In this document: piece by piece, positions 1 to 13,500 of the stretch | Position numbering within the stretch: position 1 is the stretch's first letter | Layout of the letters: each line of letters begins with the position of its first letter | From: Aptenodytes patagonicus | Taxonomy: Eukaryota; Chordata; Aves; Sphenisciformes; Spheniscidae | Assembly (NCBI RefSeq): GCF_965638725.1 | Contig: NC_134957.1 | Coordinates: 16,516,101 to 16,580,100, forward strand | Direction of reading: 5' to 3' | DNA: 64,000 nt | Notes under the pieces: model-generated | Told to the model about the DNA's origin: nothing | Databases searched by the model: none | The model's input: only the letters and a program-made list of their open reading frames with translations | Translations under genes and position numbers: made by a program

Positions 1-1710
1 AAGGTCCTGTCTAAACCATAACCAAAGCAACATCTTTGTGACCAACATGCTTAATCTCACTAGACCTTGGTTATGGCATGTGCATTCACAATACAGGTTT
101 TGTGTCATCATAACTGTGCTTCAGCACATGGGCCATTTTGCCTTGCTATATTCTCATCAATACACTCTAGAAAACCTGAGTAGCTCTCCCATAGTGGCTC
201 TGCAGAAGACAGAACAACCAGAGGACACAGTCACGTGGTTGCACTGCCAGACATACAGCAACATACTTTGGGACAGCCTATTGCATGCCGAATTACCAGG
301 AAGTAGAACCAGTCAAACAGGTCACAGGATCTGTATCCTTAGGTGAGGTCTAAGAAAGGAAAGAAAATGAAATGTAAAGCTAAGCAGGTGCATACCTGCA
401 GGAAGAGAGCCAAAGCTAAGCAAAACCAGCACAAGATATTTCTGTCCATTTTTATCCACTCTAGCCAACTCAGAACTATGTTGTGTGTGGACACAAGCCT
501 AAGAGCTAACTGTATCATCTACAGATTACAAATTGGTCCTGCTGTAACAGTCAATCCAGAAGGGTCATACAAACAAATCCAACTGCAGCCTTCTTTCTAA
601 ACCTAGGACAGCACCAGAATTCCCAGCCTCCCTTCAGGTAAAAGCCTCTGCTTTCATCTTTTTTCTCCCTGGTCTGTACCTTCTCCAGCTATTGGCTGCT
701 TCCTCAAAACTCACATCTCCCCTCCTTAAAGTCTGACTTACTAAGTGTACTCCTGTATTCTTGGGAATCTTTTGCTACTGCCTCCTCAGCTAGTCCCCAT
801 TACTGTTACCCAAACCCTGCAGCACTGTTCATCTTTCTTCCCATTCCGGTCTTGAGGCTTTGCCCCTCTCTTCCCTCAAGACTTAGTCTTGCACTGCTGC
901 CTGCCCCTTTCACTCGTAACTCCCCAGTCACCTCCAGCCTTGTCTCACCAGCTGAAAAATGCTGTTCAGGAGAACAAGATTTTACTTGGCACATTTGCGA
1001 TGACCTCATAAGATAACAGCTGTTCATTGTTTTTTTGTGAAGTAAGTGCTAATTTTCTTGAGTGACACATAGCAATATGAAATTAAAATCAGGCATAGCA
1101 AATTATGCTAGCTTATACCTAGGAGGTTTGAATATTTTCAAGCCTGCAAACACAAATGTAACTGCATTTTTTCCAATTTTCTTGTTAATCTTTCTTAATC
1201 ATAATTTTAATTCAATAACATCTCACTCTTTTTGTTTCTGTCCAGTGAAAAACATAACTTGCACAGATGAAATCTGTATGAACCTAACATTATGAGAAAA
1301 GCTACAGAAATAAAATGTGCAATGCCACATAAAAAAAAGCATGCTACAGGAACTATCCCATTCGAGTGTTTTTCCACGCTGTCAAATGCCATCAAGGACA
1401 GAAGACTAGTGATGGAAGCCTCACCTTCAACAAAAACCGAAGGGCACTAGGAGGCCCCAGCTGTCTGTCCAGCTGTAAGCCTATGAGGATGTTTTTAAAT
1501 CTAAAAAACTAATTCTAGTTCTTATTGTTTCACTTTAGTCACAGTTCTTAAATGAATTTTATCACACAGAAAGACAACCTTCATACCAGCTCAGCTTCCT
1601 TGGCTTCCAAAGATACCAGGGCAGAGAATGGCCCATCTAGCCTGATGACCACAAGACTTCCAAGGTTGCAAAATATCACCCTTGGTTCTAAGCCGAAGCC
1701 TAACATTACC

Positions 1711-1730
1711 TATCTATCTATCTATCTATA
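1711..1730. repeat. (TATC)5 tetranucleotide microsatellite
   Basis: Five uninterrupted TATC units within TBC1D8B intron 1, a potentially length-variable locus. Confidence 0.9.
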
Positions 1731-2789
1731 ATATTATGATATGCCTAGAAGAGAATCTGGGATTTTGTGATGCTTTCTTTTTACACTTTCCTTGCACCCT
1801 GCAAGTGGTTCAGATGCCAATGAAGAATGCCCCATCTCCAGCTGGGAGGGCTATTTCTACATCTGAAATTCATCAGCCAAAAGTCTGGACTTTGTGTTTT
1901 TGTCCGGTAGAATGAATAAATGTTTCAACAAGACAATTATGCTTCATTTTTAATAAAGCTTGCTTTATGATGACACAATTAGAGAGAGCCTAGAAAACCC
2001 AGAGAGATGCAACTCATGCAAAACACCCAAGAACCATATTCCACCCAGGAACAACTTTACTCTGCTTCCCTGTAGCATTTCTCCTTGACAGGGTCAATGA
2101 CAGACGCCACCAGAGTATGAAGGAGTCAGTTCTAGTCTGAATAGCTACCACCACAACAGAGGGCTCAGTGGTAGCTGGGGTCCCTGCAGAACGTAATGAT
2201 ACAAACAGGCAAGAATTAAAAATAGAAACTCAGCTCCATACCTTGAAGGTCTCATGAAATAAAGTTTATTATACAGCGGTCAATGCCCTGTCACTTTCCT
2301 GACCTACCCCTCCTGTCAAGCTCCATCAAATCATATGCTTGTTTTTAAAACAAGTGATCAGAAATGCCTTAGCAGGAGCTCATTTCAAACAGCCTCAGAT
2401 GCACGCAGGAAAAGGGATTTGGAAATGAGCATCTTGCCAAAGCAAGACAGAGCCGTGATTTCTTCTGACGTCTCCTCTTCCAACAAGCTGCAAATCTAAC
2501 TCTGCCAGGGCATTCGTTGGAGCACAGGGCTGTTAAGCTAGTACCAAGTGTTGGGCTACACTGACCTCAGCTCTACGTACCACCCCGAGGGTGGCAGCTG
2601 GCCCAGGGCAGGCAGCTGCCCCCAGCCCTGCCAGGATGCACATCCCCACGGGGCTCCTCTGCGCCTGGGTGTCATGCTACCACGGGCACCAGCAGGCCCC
2701 ATCCCACACGGAGTGTGCCGGAAACTTCATCAAACCTTCCTTTTCCCTGTGGGATGTCCTTTGAAATGCCTCTCTCATGCAAGGAAAAA

Positions 2790-2810
2790 GGGGGGGGGGG
2801 GGGAGGGGGG
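2790..2810 (+). repeat. Poly-G tract (G14-A-G6)
   Basis: A run of 14 G, one A, then 6 G, in TBC1D8B intron 1 some 250 bp inside the gene. It is capable in principle of G-quadruplex formation on the non-template strand relative to the plus strand. Length in the assembly may be unreliable. Confidence 0.85.
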
Positions 2811-2855
2811 AGAAGGAGAAAAACGAGAACGACATGAGAAACCCCATGAAGGTCA

Positions 2856-3399
<544 letters not shown>

Positions 3400-3699
3400 G
3401 CCTTGCGCGGCCGCCCGCCTCCTGGGCTGTGTGGCAGCAGCTTGACTGGCCGTCAGGGGCAGTTGGAGGGAGGACGGGGAGACTCCGCTTAGAGCCCCCC
3501 GAGGCTCGTCCCCGGGCGGGGTGGTGGCCCGAGAGTTATGGCTCCTTCTGTCCCACAGGCTCGGGGAAAGATTCCTCCTTCCGCTCCCCACACACGGCAC
3601 CTCCCCTGCCCCTGTCCAGGAGCTGTGCCGCCCCAACCTCGCTCCTGTCACGCAGGGCCGCAGCAGGCTTGGACCTCCCCAATGGGCCTCCAGCGTGTC

Positions 3700-6600
3700 C
3701 CTAAAATGCCTTCATAAAGCGGGTTGGGTACTTTTTTGTTCTCTCTGCCAATGAAAGAAGCCCCTTTTTCAATTTTGGCCAAATGTTACTCCATTTTCAG
3801 CCCAGAAGATGGACATCCCCAGAGACTTCGTTTAGCTTTTACATTTGTTTTCTTGTCAGCACTGAGCCTTACACTGCAGCAGGAGACTGAGGCACAGAAA
3901 AAAACACAGGAAAAACCTGCCACACAAGGAAGGGAGCCGTGACCACCTCCACCAACTACAGCACCCCAGTCACAGCGCCCATGCACGTCCCCTCCCTGGT
4001 CGCAGGCCACACCAGGAGCCGAGGAGCAGCCCCACCAGCTGCAGAAGCAGACATATGGTCAACGTTGCCTATTTACATTTCATGTTATAAAAAGACAATC
4101 TGCCTCATTGCTTCCATCACCCAACACGATTCAGCGCTAATTTGGAGTAGAGTAGACATTTTGGTTGCCTTAACAACAACGCTTGACTCATGGTCTCAGT
4201 ATTTTCATGATTTGTCTGCAAAACCTTCGACATTTGTCCTCAATGATTAGCTCTTCAGATTATTTGCGGACTGACTTTACCAGTTGTTCTGCACTAGAAT
4301 AAATCAATCTATCCTGTTAAGGTACAAGACAACGGCTTTCATACTCGTAGGGACTGCACTTGAGTATTTGCTCTTACTACTGTCATCTGTTGTTGTCTCC
4401 TCCTGATTTAAAGAGCAGTTCTCTCACGGCCAGGTTTCAAAAAAAATCAGGTGCTGGAACTATTCTGCCATATGTACCTGCCAGCCAAGGATTTCCCAAG
4501 GCTGTGGGACGACCTCGGGACTTGCTTTCCACGAGCACTGGTCAGCACAGCGTAACTCCCAGCTCCCCATGAAGTCACGATCACAGCCACCCAGCTGCTC
4601 AGTCTGCCCATTATTGAGCCCCCTTTCTTGCTGTTTCTTCTCCAATCTCTTCACTACGTCCCAAAGAGCTCCAAATGTGTCCCTGAGGCCTTACACTTGA
4701 TAGCACTCTGCTTCCTAAATGGTATCTTTTGGTGCTGACCAAAACCAAACAAAAACCTTCCAGGAGCGGAAGCCCCACTGCCTCCTCTGCTCCAGGTGGC
4801 TGGTGCTGGGGACTTCTCAGAGTTACCGCCTTTTCCCACCTCCATGCAAGATTCAGTCCTGGTCCTCACACAATCTGTCATTCGGTACAAATGGAGCGAG
4901 CAGGACTTTCCCGTTTCCCAGGAACTTCTCTGCAGTTTACTGTCCTGTCACATCCTTCCCTTAGCACTCTCTTTCCAGCGTAATTGACCTTCCTAAGATT
5001 TTCAAGAATAATACTTTATTGGTTGTGTATCATATAAAAAATTCAGCACACAGTTGTTTAAACTCAGCCTCTACTTCGAGCTCTTTCTAAAAAAAATTAT
5101 GCCCATTATGCAGTAACTATAGGTTGTAAACGTGGCACTTTTGCTTTATCCTGTCTTCCTTTCATCCCTTTTAACAGTCCCAGATGTACTTCACTACCAA
5201 AAATGCTTCTGCCAGATTTTGCTGAGTGCTCACAGAAAGATGTTTGGCAATGCCCATCCAGTTCCAGCTGCATAACGAACCGCCTAGCCAAAGGCACCAG
5301 TGTGAAAGCAGAACCGAGCGTGCAATCACATTTAACTCACTGGAAGGCTTCAAAACTGGATGAATTGCACTGGTGTGAGACTTTTTTTTTCTTTTCTTCC
5401 AATCACTCATTGCACCACAGCAAGAGAAGCTGTAGTATTAAAGGGTTTTACCTTTGGGACTGAATATAGATTTAACTAATACTAATATTCTTTTTACCTG
5501 TTTTTATAACAGAGTAGGAAGTAACAATTTTCTGGTGCTTTACCTTTACTAGAAAGGAAAAATGAATTAAAAGTCATTAGCCAGCATGTGGTAACTAATA
5601 CAGATAAAACATTAATGAGACAAGGCAAACAACTCCTAGATATACTAGCACATCGCTCTTCATGAGGCAGTTTCTTCAAGCCCCCCCACTTGAAGTGACT
5701 GAGAGTAACAGACATTAGCAGATTCCTGGAGATTTACCAGCTGAACTGATAGAGTGATTCCTGCACGGATGCTGGTCTTCTAAGAGCATTCCCAGAGAGA
5801 GTGTTTACCATTTAATTTTCCCCAATTAGCCAAGCCCTTGGATAGGAAATACCTATTAAGGCTCTAACACAGGCCTTCTAATTCTGATGCTAGTTGTAAG
5901 GAGAGATGCCCTTGGCATTTCTGACCCAGAGCTTGGCTTTTCACGTCTCACACACACCGGACATGTTAGGACATACGTTGCTTTCTTATGTAAGATTCAA
6001 ACTTTGTTAAGTGGATAAAAATTTAACAGTAAAATGCTACTGCTTGGAAAATGTTTATTTTGTTTTCCTCTCTCTTGGTTCAAGGTCTTGAATGTCTGTC
6101 TTTTTTCCAGTTCCCTCAGGCACTGGATTCTTAACCAAATACTATTAAGATGCAAAGACTGCCTCTCTATCGGCTTGGGGGAATTTATTTATAGGCACTT
6201 AAATTCTTTCTTAATCAGCACACAATCATCCTACAGTCTAATCAATGCATTCTAGAGCAACAGAGATCCATTTAGTGCTGCAGAATTTTTCTTTCACTGC
6301 ATTAAGACCTCCTAGAAATGGTAAATTACTTCCCTCAAGTAACCATAGCCAAGATTATATAAATAGAAAAATAGCTATATAAATAAATTTTGGCTTCACT
6401 CTGTATAACCAACAGTTGAACAACCAGTGCAGAGAATTACACAGTTGTTAATTCATAGTGGGTGAACACTGCAATTTGGTTTCAAGTTTCCCTTAGAGCC
6501 AAAATTAAATTGCCAAAGCCAGTAGATTTTCTTTCATCTATTCCAAAATACCAGCCATTACACCCCTGCGGGAGTGGAACTCTATGCCAATCTGCACAGG

Positions 6601-9202
6601 AAAAACATCAGTCTAAACCTGGGTGAAAAGGCAGGGCTACCTTCTGAGCTGGTGTATGTTAAACACGGAATGAAATTACGTTAAATCACACAGCCAAGGT
6701 AGATGTATGTATTTATTCCGTCCAACTATTAGGTCATTTGACAAGTGCAGATCTTTCCATCTAAAGACTGAAGTGGACTAAGTCTCTCCATTTTATGCGA
6801 AGAGTCCAACGGCCCTTTTGACTCAAACTGCTTTTATGTTTGCAGCCCCTCACCACAAGTCCTACTTTTCCCTTAAGCAAAAATCTTCAGCTATAACTAC
6901 ATTTCTACAGGGACACCTGAAAATTTTCCTCAATGTAAGAAAATTGTATTATTTTGGTTTGGGATTTAAAATAAAACCCCGCTGCTGTAAAGCCTGGCTT
7001 ACAAGAAAGCACAGTAATCCAGCACCAGGTGACAAGGCTTCCTCTCCTGCAGGGATAAAAATCTTTCCCAGTCCCCCTTTGAGAGCATGCAAGCGTTTGA
7101 GTGAAGTGTCTAGATCAGAGCTTTCCTGGGGGAGAGATAAATGACAGCAGCGAGTAAACACTTGGAGATGATGCTGGAGCCTGTTCTGCTTTCTCCTTGG
7201 GGGCAGAATAATTGACATGTCTGTGTGACTCAATGGGAATATTAACAGAGTCAAGAGGCACACACTTTAGCAACCGTTACCACTCATGGGCACATAATTT
7301 CCAGCATCTTACATGCAAACGTTAGTGTATATATAGCAAAACCCAAAACTATTGCACAATAACAGCAAGCTTGCATCGCATTTCAGGAACAACCCTATTC
7401 CCAGGCACATTCCTGTTTGCCTCTTGCTTAGAGGCAAGTCTATCACGCCATAGTGCGCACATACATGTATACTTAACAGAGCCATTCAAGCCCCCAGCAT
7501 CAGCAAAAAAAAAAAAAAAAAATTAAAAAATCTGCTGCACAGTGCTCTAAGCAGGGTCAGCTAAAGACAGCTGCTATCCATGGAAACTTGAAAATACAAA
7601 GTGAGAGTGGAGCTTTGAAATTTCTTTAAAGCAGGTAGAACTGTAGCAATGTTCTCAAAGGGGAAAACCTCTGCAGAGTTCAGTGAAATACGAAAATGTT
7701 TATTTCAAAGTCCAACAGCAACAGACCCAAGTTCAGTATCATAGACTCCATGCATGAAATTTGCACACTTTGATTTTTAAACAAAAACGCTTGCATAGCT
7801 AATATTTACAAATAAATCTGCACGCACAAAAACATGGCAGACTCGCAGGTTAAGCTGCAAAACCAGAGAAGCATTAAATTCTTCTGCCTAGAGGTAGCTC
7901 AAATACTGTTCAGGTACAAACGCTGCATTTATTCCTTTAGCAACACTTCACGTTTGATATAAGAATCTTAAAAATCTTCCTGAGAATTAGTATAAGTGCC
8001 TTGAGCTCCAAGCAAGCCCACATCTTGACAGGACACATGCACATTGTCTGATCCTACAGTAGTACGAGTTCACTGACATGAACTGCTGCATCCCCCAGTA
8101 CTCCACTAGTGCATTCCTTGAGAAAATGCTGTGCATCCACCTTACCCTTAGAAACATCAGTACTGGAAAAAAGGCAGGTTTATTGCTCTTAAGAGACAGT
8201 AAATAGAAAGGCTTGAATCCTATAAACAAAGCAACCCAAATGTATAGATTAGAATAAAAGAAAAAAGCCAAAACACCTTTCAATGCACTGAACTGATCTG
8301 AAGTCCCCCTGTTTTTTTGATGGTCAAATTTTGTTCTTATTAAACACAGAAGACTGGCAGATGATTTCATGAGAGTGTTCAGGGGTTGTATATTTACATG
8401 CTTGGCTGTTCCTTTCTCTGGTCTGCACCTCAGATGTAGAATAGAAAGGTGATCACAGCAAAATACAGCTTCGGAGTGAAGTCCAATTATATTCAGCTTT
8501 GGAACTTGAGCCCATAATCAACCAATACTTCCTAAACTAGACTTGGAAGTGAGCTAAAAAGAAGCACAAGACTAACTACTACCAAACTCGCCAGGGGAGC
8601 GACAAGTTTTTACTACATCTAATAGTATAGTACATTTAATTGTTTTTAAAATGCTTTGTCTTACAAAGCAAGCATAAACTTTTGAGTAAGGGAGGGATGC
8701 TGAGCAACCTGACAGAGGAAAGTGGGATGCAACCTGTCTGACCTGAAGAGCTCACGTAAGACTGCCTTGTGCCGAGCATGCCTAGAAGAACAGTTCAGAG
8801 GTATATCAAGCAGCTCACGGAACACACCCTAAGGTGCTTGGTTTATTCTTTGATATAGAGTACAGCTACTAGGCTTAAGCCTCACAACACAATTTCAATC
8901 CATGTAACAGTAGCACCCTGCACATAATAAGCATTCCTTATTCCAAGTAGTTTGAGCAAGCACTGCTGCTTTTCGGCCTCCCAAAACGAATGAGTTTTGG
9001 AGCTGTGGGACAGGGCAAATTCAGCATCTGTTTCCATGTAAGAGCTGGTAATCAATATTTAATGTCAGTCGGGTCATCAAAATATAGTTTTATTTACATT
9101 TTCATATTCAAATTCAATACAAATCATGAAATATTTACAACAACTTTAATTGTACTATAGACAAGAAAATGCATTGCTTTTCCCCTCCAGATTCAATAGT
9201 AC
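3700..9202. other. Intergenic region between TBC1D8B promoter and RNF128 3' end
   Basis: About 5.5 kb with no ORF resembling a known protein and no RNA gene I recognise. It contains A-rich runs (for example around 7505-7524) and ordinary unique AT-rich sequence. TBC1D8B transcription starts at the left border; RNF128 transcription ends near the right border. A longer RNF128 3'UTR reaching into this stretch cannot be excluded, since further TTTATT (minus-strand AATAAA) hexamers occur, for example near 7700. Confidence 0.6.
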
Positions 9203-9208
9203 TTTATT
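9203..9208 (-). terminator. RNF128: Candidate RNF128 polyadenylation signal (AATAAA)
   Basis: TTTATT on the plus strand, AATAAA on the gene strand, about 1.19 kb after the stop codon. A second hexamer lies at 9089-9094. Choice between them, or a more distal site, needs transcript ends. Confidence 0.4.
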
Positions 9209-10393
9209 GCGGGCTTTAAGACAAAGTTCTGCTAATGTTAGAAACAAGCCATAGATACAGAGATTTAAAAAAAAAAAAATATATATATATAAAGTGCATC
9301 TGTAAGATGTCCTTAGTTACCTTTGCTGGGCACGGCCCTACGCTTACTATTGAGGCACCCAGTGTTCCTCCTTGACCCCAGTTCAACTCCCCACAGATGG
9401 CAGACAACTTCTCCAATCAACTGTTATGTTTACAGGACATCAGCTCTCCCTGCAGCTTTAGCACACAGGCAAGACAATGCACAGCAACAGTCCAGCATTT
9501 TTCAGAGGCTGGATCATTTTCTGAACAAAACACAGCAGATCCTTTGGGAAGAATCTATCTTTTCATCTTTAGGTTCAGTCTTCCTGAAGTCATCCCAGAC
9601 TCTCACAAGGCCAGGACTCTGGCATTTTGCTGGTGCTAGAGATGGTTAGAACTCCAAAAATCATGGAGGATCTTTCAGACTGTTTAATATTAACAGGTTT
9701 GAAAAGTTCCTGCAAATTTTTCCCTTTACAGTATTGTGCAAGTCAGATTTGGCCTGTCAGCTTGAAGCTCTCTTTCTTCCCTTTAGGAATGTGTAGCTGG
9801 CAGTTGGAGTTGAGAGGTAGAGAATCAATGGGTTTACTAGAGAACCAAAGACACTGTGGGCAAAATCCAGTTTGACAGGCATTAGTTTGTACTTTCTCCT
9901 ATCAAATTAGCGCACTGAAATATGAAATACAATGTTGCTTTAAACTAAACTGTGTCTGGTAATTAAGTATTAGACCAGATCAAAATCAATTTGTTTACAA
10001 TGAAAATCCACTTGAATTAAAAACAATAAACAACAAAAAACCCAAGTCAAAACAATTCCCAGTAGACAGCTACAACAAAGAATCTTCTCCTTAAAGGACT
10101 CAAACACTGAAGAGAAGCTTTGCTGAAGGTGGAACTTTTGTTTTAGTGTTAAAACCTGACGTTTTTCTTTATATTTAAGACAGCTTTATCTGAAGAGTGC
10201 TAAAACTAAATTCCACATGGGAGATGCAGTTTTAAGAATGGCAAACCATACAATTATGATTTGAACAAGTCTATTTGATCTCAGCATTGCCAAGGCAATA
10301 TTTTTCTGCTTCAGTCTTGCAATGTTTGGTATACACATGATGGCAGTAGGCAGCTCCTTGCAGAAGGCTTACACCATGTTGCTGGGCGTGCTC
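9203..10393 (-). other. RNF128: Probable RNF128 3'UTR
   Basis: Noncoding sequence following the RNF128 stop codon. Minus-strand AATAAA hexamers are at 9208-9203 and 9094-9089, which would give a 3'UTR of about 1.2-1.3 kb. The extent is an inference; no transcript data are available. The ORFs inside are unconserved. Confidence 0.45.
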
Positions 10394-10512
10394 TTAGGAC
10401 CTGACTTCACGAACTTGTGTTTCATCTGCCTCAAAACTTGGGTTGTCAATCTGTGGAAGGACATTCACAGCTGAGGGATGGGATTCATTGTTTACAAGAT
10501 GCATGTTGTCAT
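10394..10512 (-). CDS. RNF128: RNF128 coding exon 7 (C-terminal tail and stop)
   Basis: Acceptor AG at 10514-10513; completes an Asn codon started in exon 6 and encodes [17 protein letters not shown], then [13 protein letters not shown] and TQVREVRS, then TAA at 10396-10394. It parallels the human tail (QLVNHEANSVAVDVIPHVDN, then PTFEEDE and REIKS). No six-frame ORF marks it because it is only 119 nt, but phase and similarity make it secure. Confidence 0.92.
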
Positions 10513-13500
10513 CTGTCCAGAACAAAACCAAGAAAAGACAAGTTAAGAAGTGTCATAGGCAAGCTTTACTGCCTTAAGCAAGCCACGCTTGCTTTATTTC
10601 CACGAGCCCACTGCAGTGGTCTTTTCCCAGCACTTTTCCTGCAGAGTGGGAAACCCAAGGCCATGCTCCAACTACAACTCTTCTGCTGCCTCTCATTAGT
10701 TTGTGAGCCCATTCTTGATTGCTACCTGTCATTTCTAGAGATATTTGTTCAGCTCTGGAGTTCACTTCTCACTAGTGCTGAGCAAGCCTAGGTTGTGTGC
10801 TCAAGTGGCAGAAGGCAGTGTGAGGCTACGAAATCCAACTATAAAGGAGATTGGCAATTCTCATATAATTTTTAGGGCTGCTGAAGACAGGCATCAGGAG
10901 CAACTTCTAGAGACTAGGTTCAGGATAAACTGTGGGACACAGGCTGATTCAGAGGGGAAGGCCTTCTCCCTACTGACTAACCTTGTTAGGCTGATGTTAG
11001 TGTGTCCTTGCCAGTCAAAGCGAGAATACACAGTGGCCTGAGCCATATAACTAATCCAGCATCACTTCAGTTGCTTATAGGGATGCAATTTCAACTTCTG
11101 ATGTTTAGCTTGTAGGAAGTGGCCCCTGCTCTACTGGGGTGCCTACATGGGGCACTCCCGTACACACATCACTCACTGGAGCAACATGTCCCACAGGTGG
11201 CAGGCAGCAAGTCCCACGGCTTTCCTATCAGCTAGGCTTCCCGAAGGAAATCTAAGCAGACACAGCCAGAGCATCCCTTTTGCCTCTGAACGCTTCCCCA
11301 CTTACTTCTCTTCCCAAGGCCATTCCACAATCCAGGGGATAGTTTTGTTTGTCTACCTGAAACCTTTCCATTTTTAAAATCAACAGGAACACTAAGCGTG
11401 TGTTGGTGAAGTTGAGCACTAAAAAGACATTTTCAATTAGTTTGCTCTTGTTCAAGAAGATAAGGTATTTGGAAAAGCTGATAGTCTTTTCCAATTAAAG
11501 TTTTCTGAAAGCATTCAAAGATGACTCAGCCTTGGCAAAATCTGAAATTCAATTGAAATATTTGTCATCTCTATTTTGCATCATCTAAGCTAGAGCAGGA
11601 CTAACTCACCAAAAGTTTTCTATAAGTAATTAACTACTTAAAGCAGACAGATCTGGTGGCAAAGCAACTCTCACTCATCCAAATGAAATCTCCAAAGAGA
11701 CAACGAGATGAGGGACATCTTCAGAAAAATCTCTTTGGCCTTTAAGTAGTAAGCCTCTGATTTTCAACTACTCTTTTCATAGACTTCAGTTTTTAATTTA
11801 CATTTAGGTTGTGTTTCATTTGAAAACAAAGACCAAGTGTCAGAGCCAAGTTCTAAAACAAAAGGGAAGATTAAGATTACCCTGAAAAACAAGGTATTCA
11901 AGCACTGTGAGATGTTAAGGCAAACCCCCCTAATTCATAGCATAAGCAACAAAGTGCAATGCAATCTAGCAAGACAGATGAAACAGTAGACGCACTTTCT
12001 GATGGTGCATGTTCCTCCAGAACAGATTCATCTGCTCCTTGTACAGAAGCATATCCAGATGATGCTGTTTCACTATGATTATCCTCTTCATTAACTGTAG
12101 AGACATTTGATGTCCCACTGGATACTGTGGCTTGCACAGACTCAGCCCCTTCTTCTACATCCACCTTTGTGAAAGAAGAGAAAAACAGTCAAGTTACAAC
12201 TTTGTAGGAGGCTGTCTATTTCCAGGAGACCAATGCCTGCAAGGACTGGAGTCTAATGCACTTTTTACCCAGAAAAAAAAAAAATTGAAAAAAGCTCTGC
12301 TGTTAACCTCCAGGATCATAGGTGAAAGCCAGTTACTGCCTAATTGAGCGGGAAGTTCAGATGCAGCTTCTGCATTCTTCAGCCAACTCTTCCCGTTTAC
12401 TGCCCAGTACCAGGAAAATAGATTCTTCCTTCCACTCAGTGCAGATCTCCCTCCCCCAGGCAAAATCTGGCATATATTTTAGCTGGTCCAGGCAGCGTCA
12501 GGCATTGGCAACAGCATCTTCCCCTGGCACTTGCCACAAGGAGCAGTTGCAGAACACATCAGAAATTCCTTATGTATCCTAGGAAGTCATGTGCCTCCAG
12601 GAAAGCCATACATGCTAACACATTCACTTTTCACGGACTCCGGGTACTTAGTAACTGAATAGAGGCTGGTTGCAGGGACAGTATGAGTTGTCAGAGTCTG
12701 CCTAAAGCTTTGAGAAACACCCTTAGCTGCAAGTGCAAGAGCTAAGAGCAATTCTTCAGTCATGCATTACAATCAATTTTGGTTGACATTCTGCCCAAGG
12801 CTTTAGATGATACCAACTCAGACCAGGTCAGCTGCAGGCTTTGCTAAAGGGGACACAGCAATTAGTCCTGTAGCATCTCGCCACTGACGCAGCAACACCT
12901 GTGCTTATCACCTGTGCTCTAGAGGCAGCAAGAAATAGCTCAATATGTGGTTACTACACTAGCATAATACCTATAATGGCATCTGCCACTAGGACAGACT
13001 ACTGGCTTACCTCAACACCCAAAACTTTGAGTATGTCACATTTGCACATCGGGCATGTCCTGTGTTCCAGAAGCCAGGGATCAATACAGCTCTTGTGGAA
13101 GAGATGGCTGGTGGAAGAAGGTAACCAACAGGTTAGGTTTCACACCAGGAAAACTGTTTGTGGCAGCTATGAAGGCCCATTTAGAAACACCGAGAATTTA
13201 TTCATTCTAGAATGGATTACCTTATTTTGCCACAAGTTTCAGTTGAAAGTTAGGGATAGTTGATCTCTCAACCTGTAGCTGGTTTATGCTTATTACTATC
13301 TCTATACAACTTGCTAGAATTCAGCATTATCATCTTTGCTACATCAGTCTTAAGCTTTTTTTTTAATCTGTGTACAATACATTCCCAGCTGATAATTTAA
13401 CTAATTCAAATATTGACATCTCAGCCTTAGCTTTAAGGTTAACTTCTGTCACACAGATGCAGATGACTAAGTAGCACTTGTTTCTGTTAAAACTACATAG

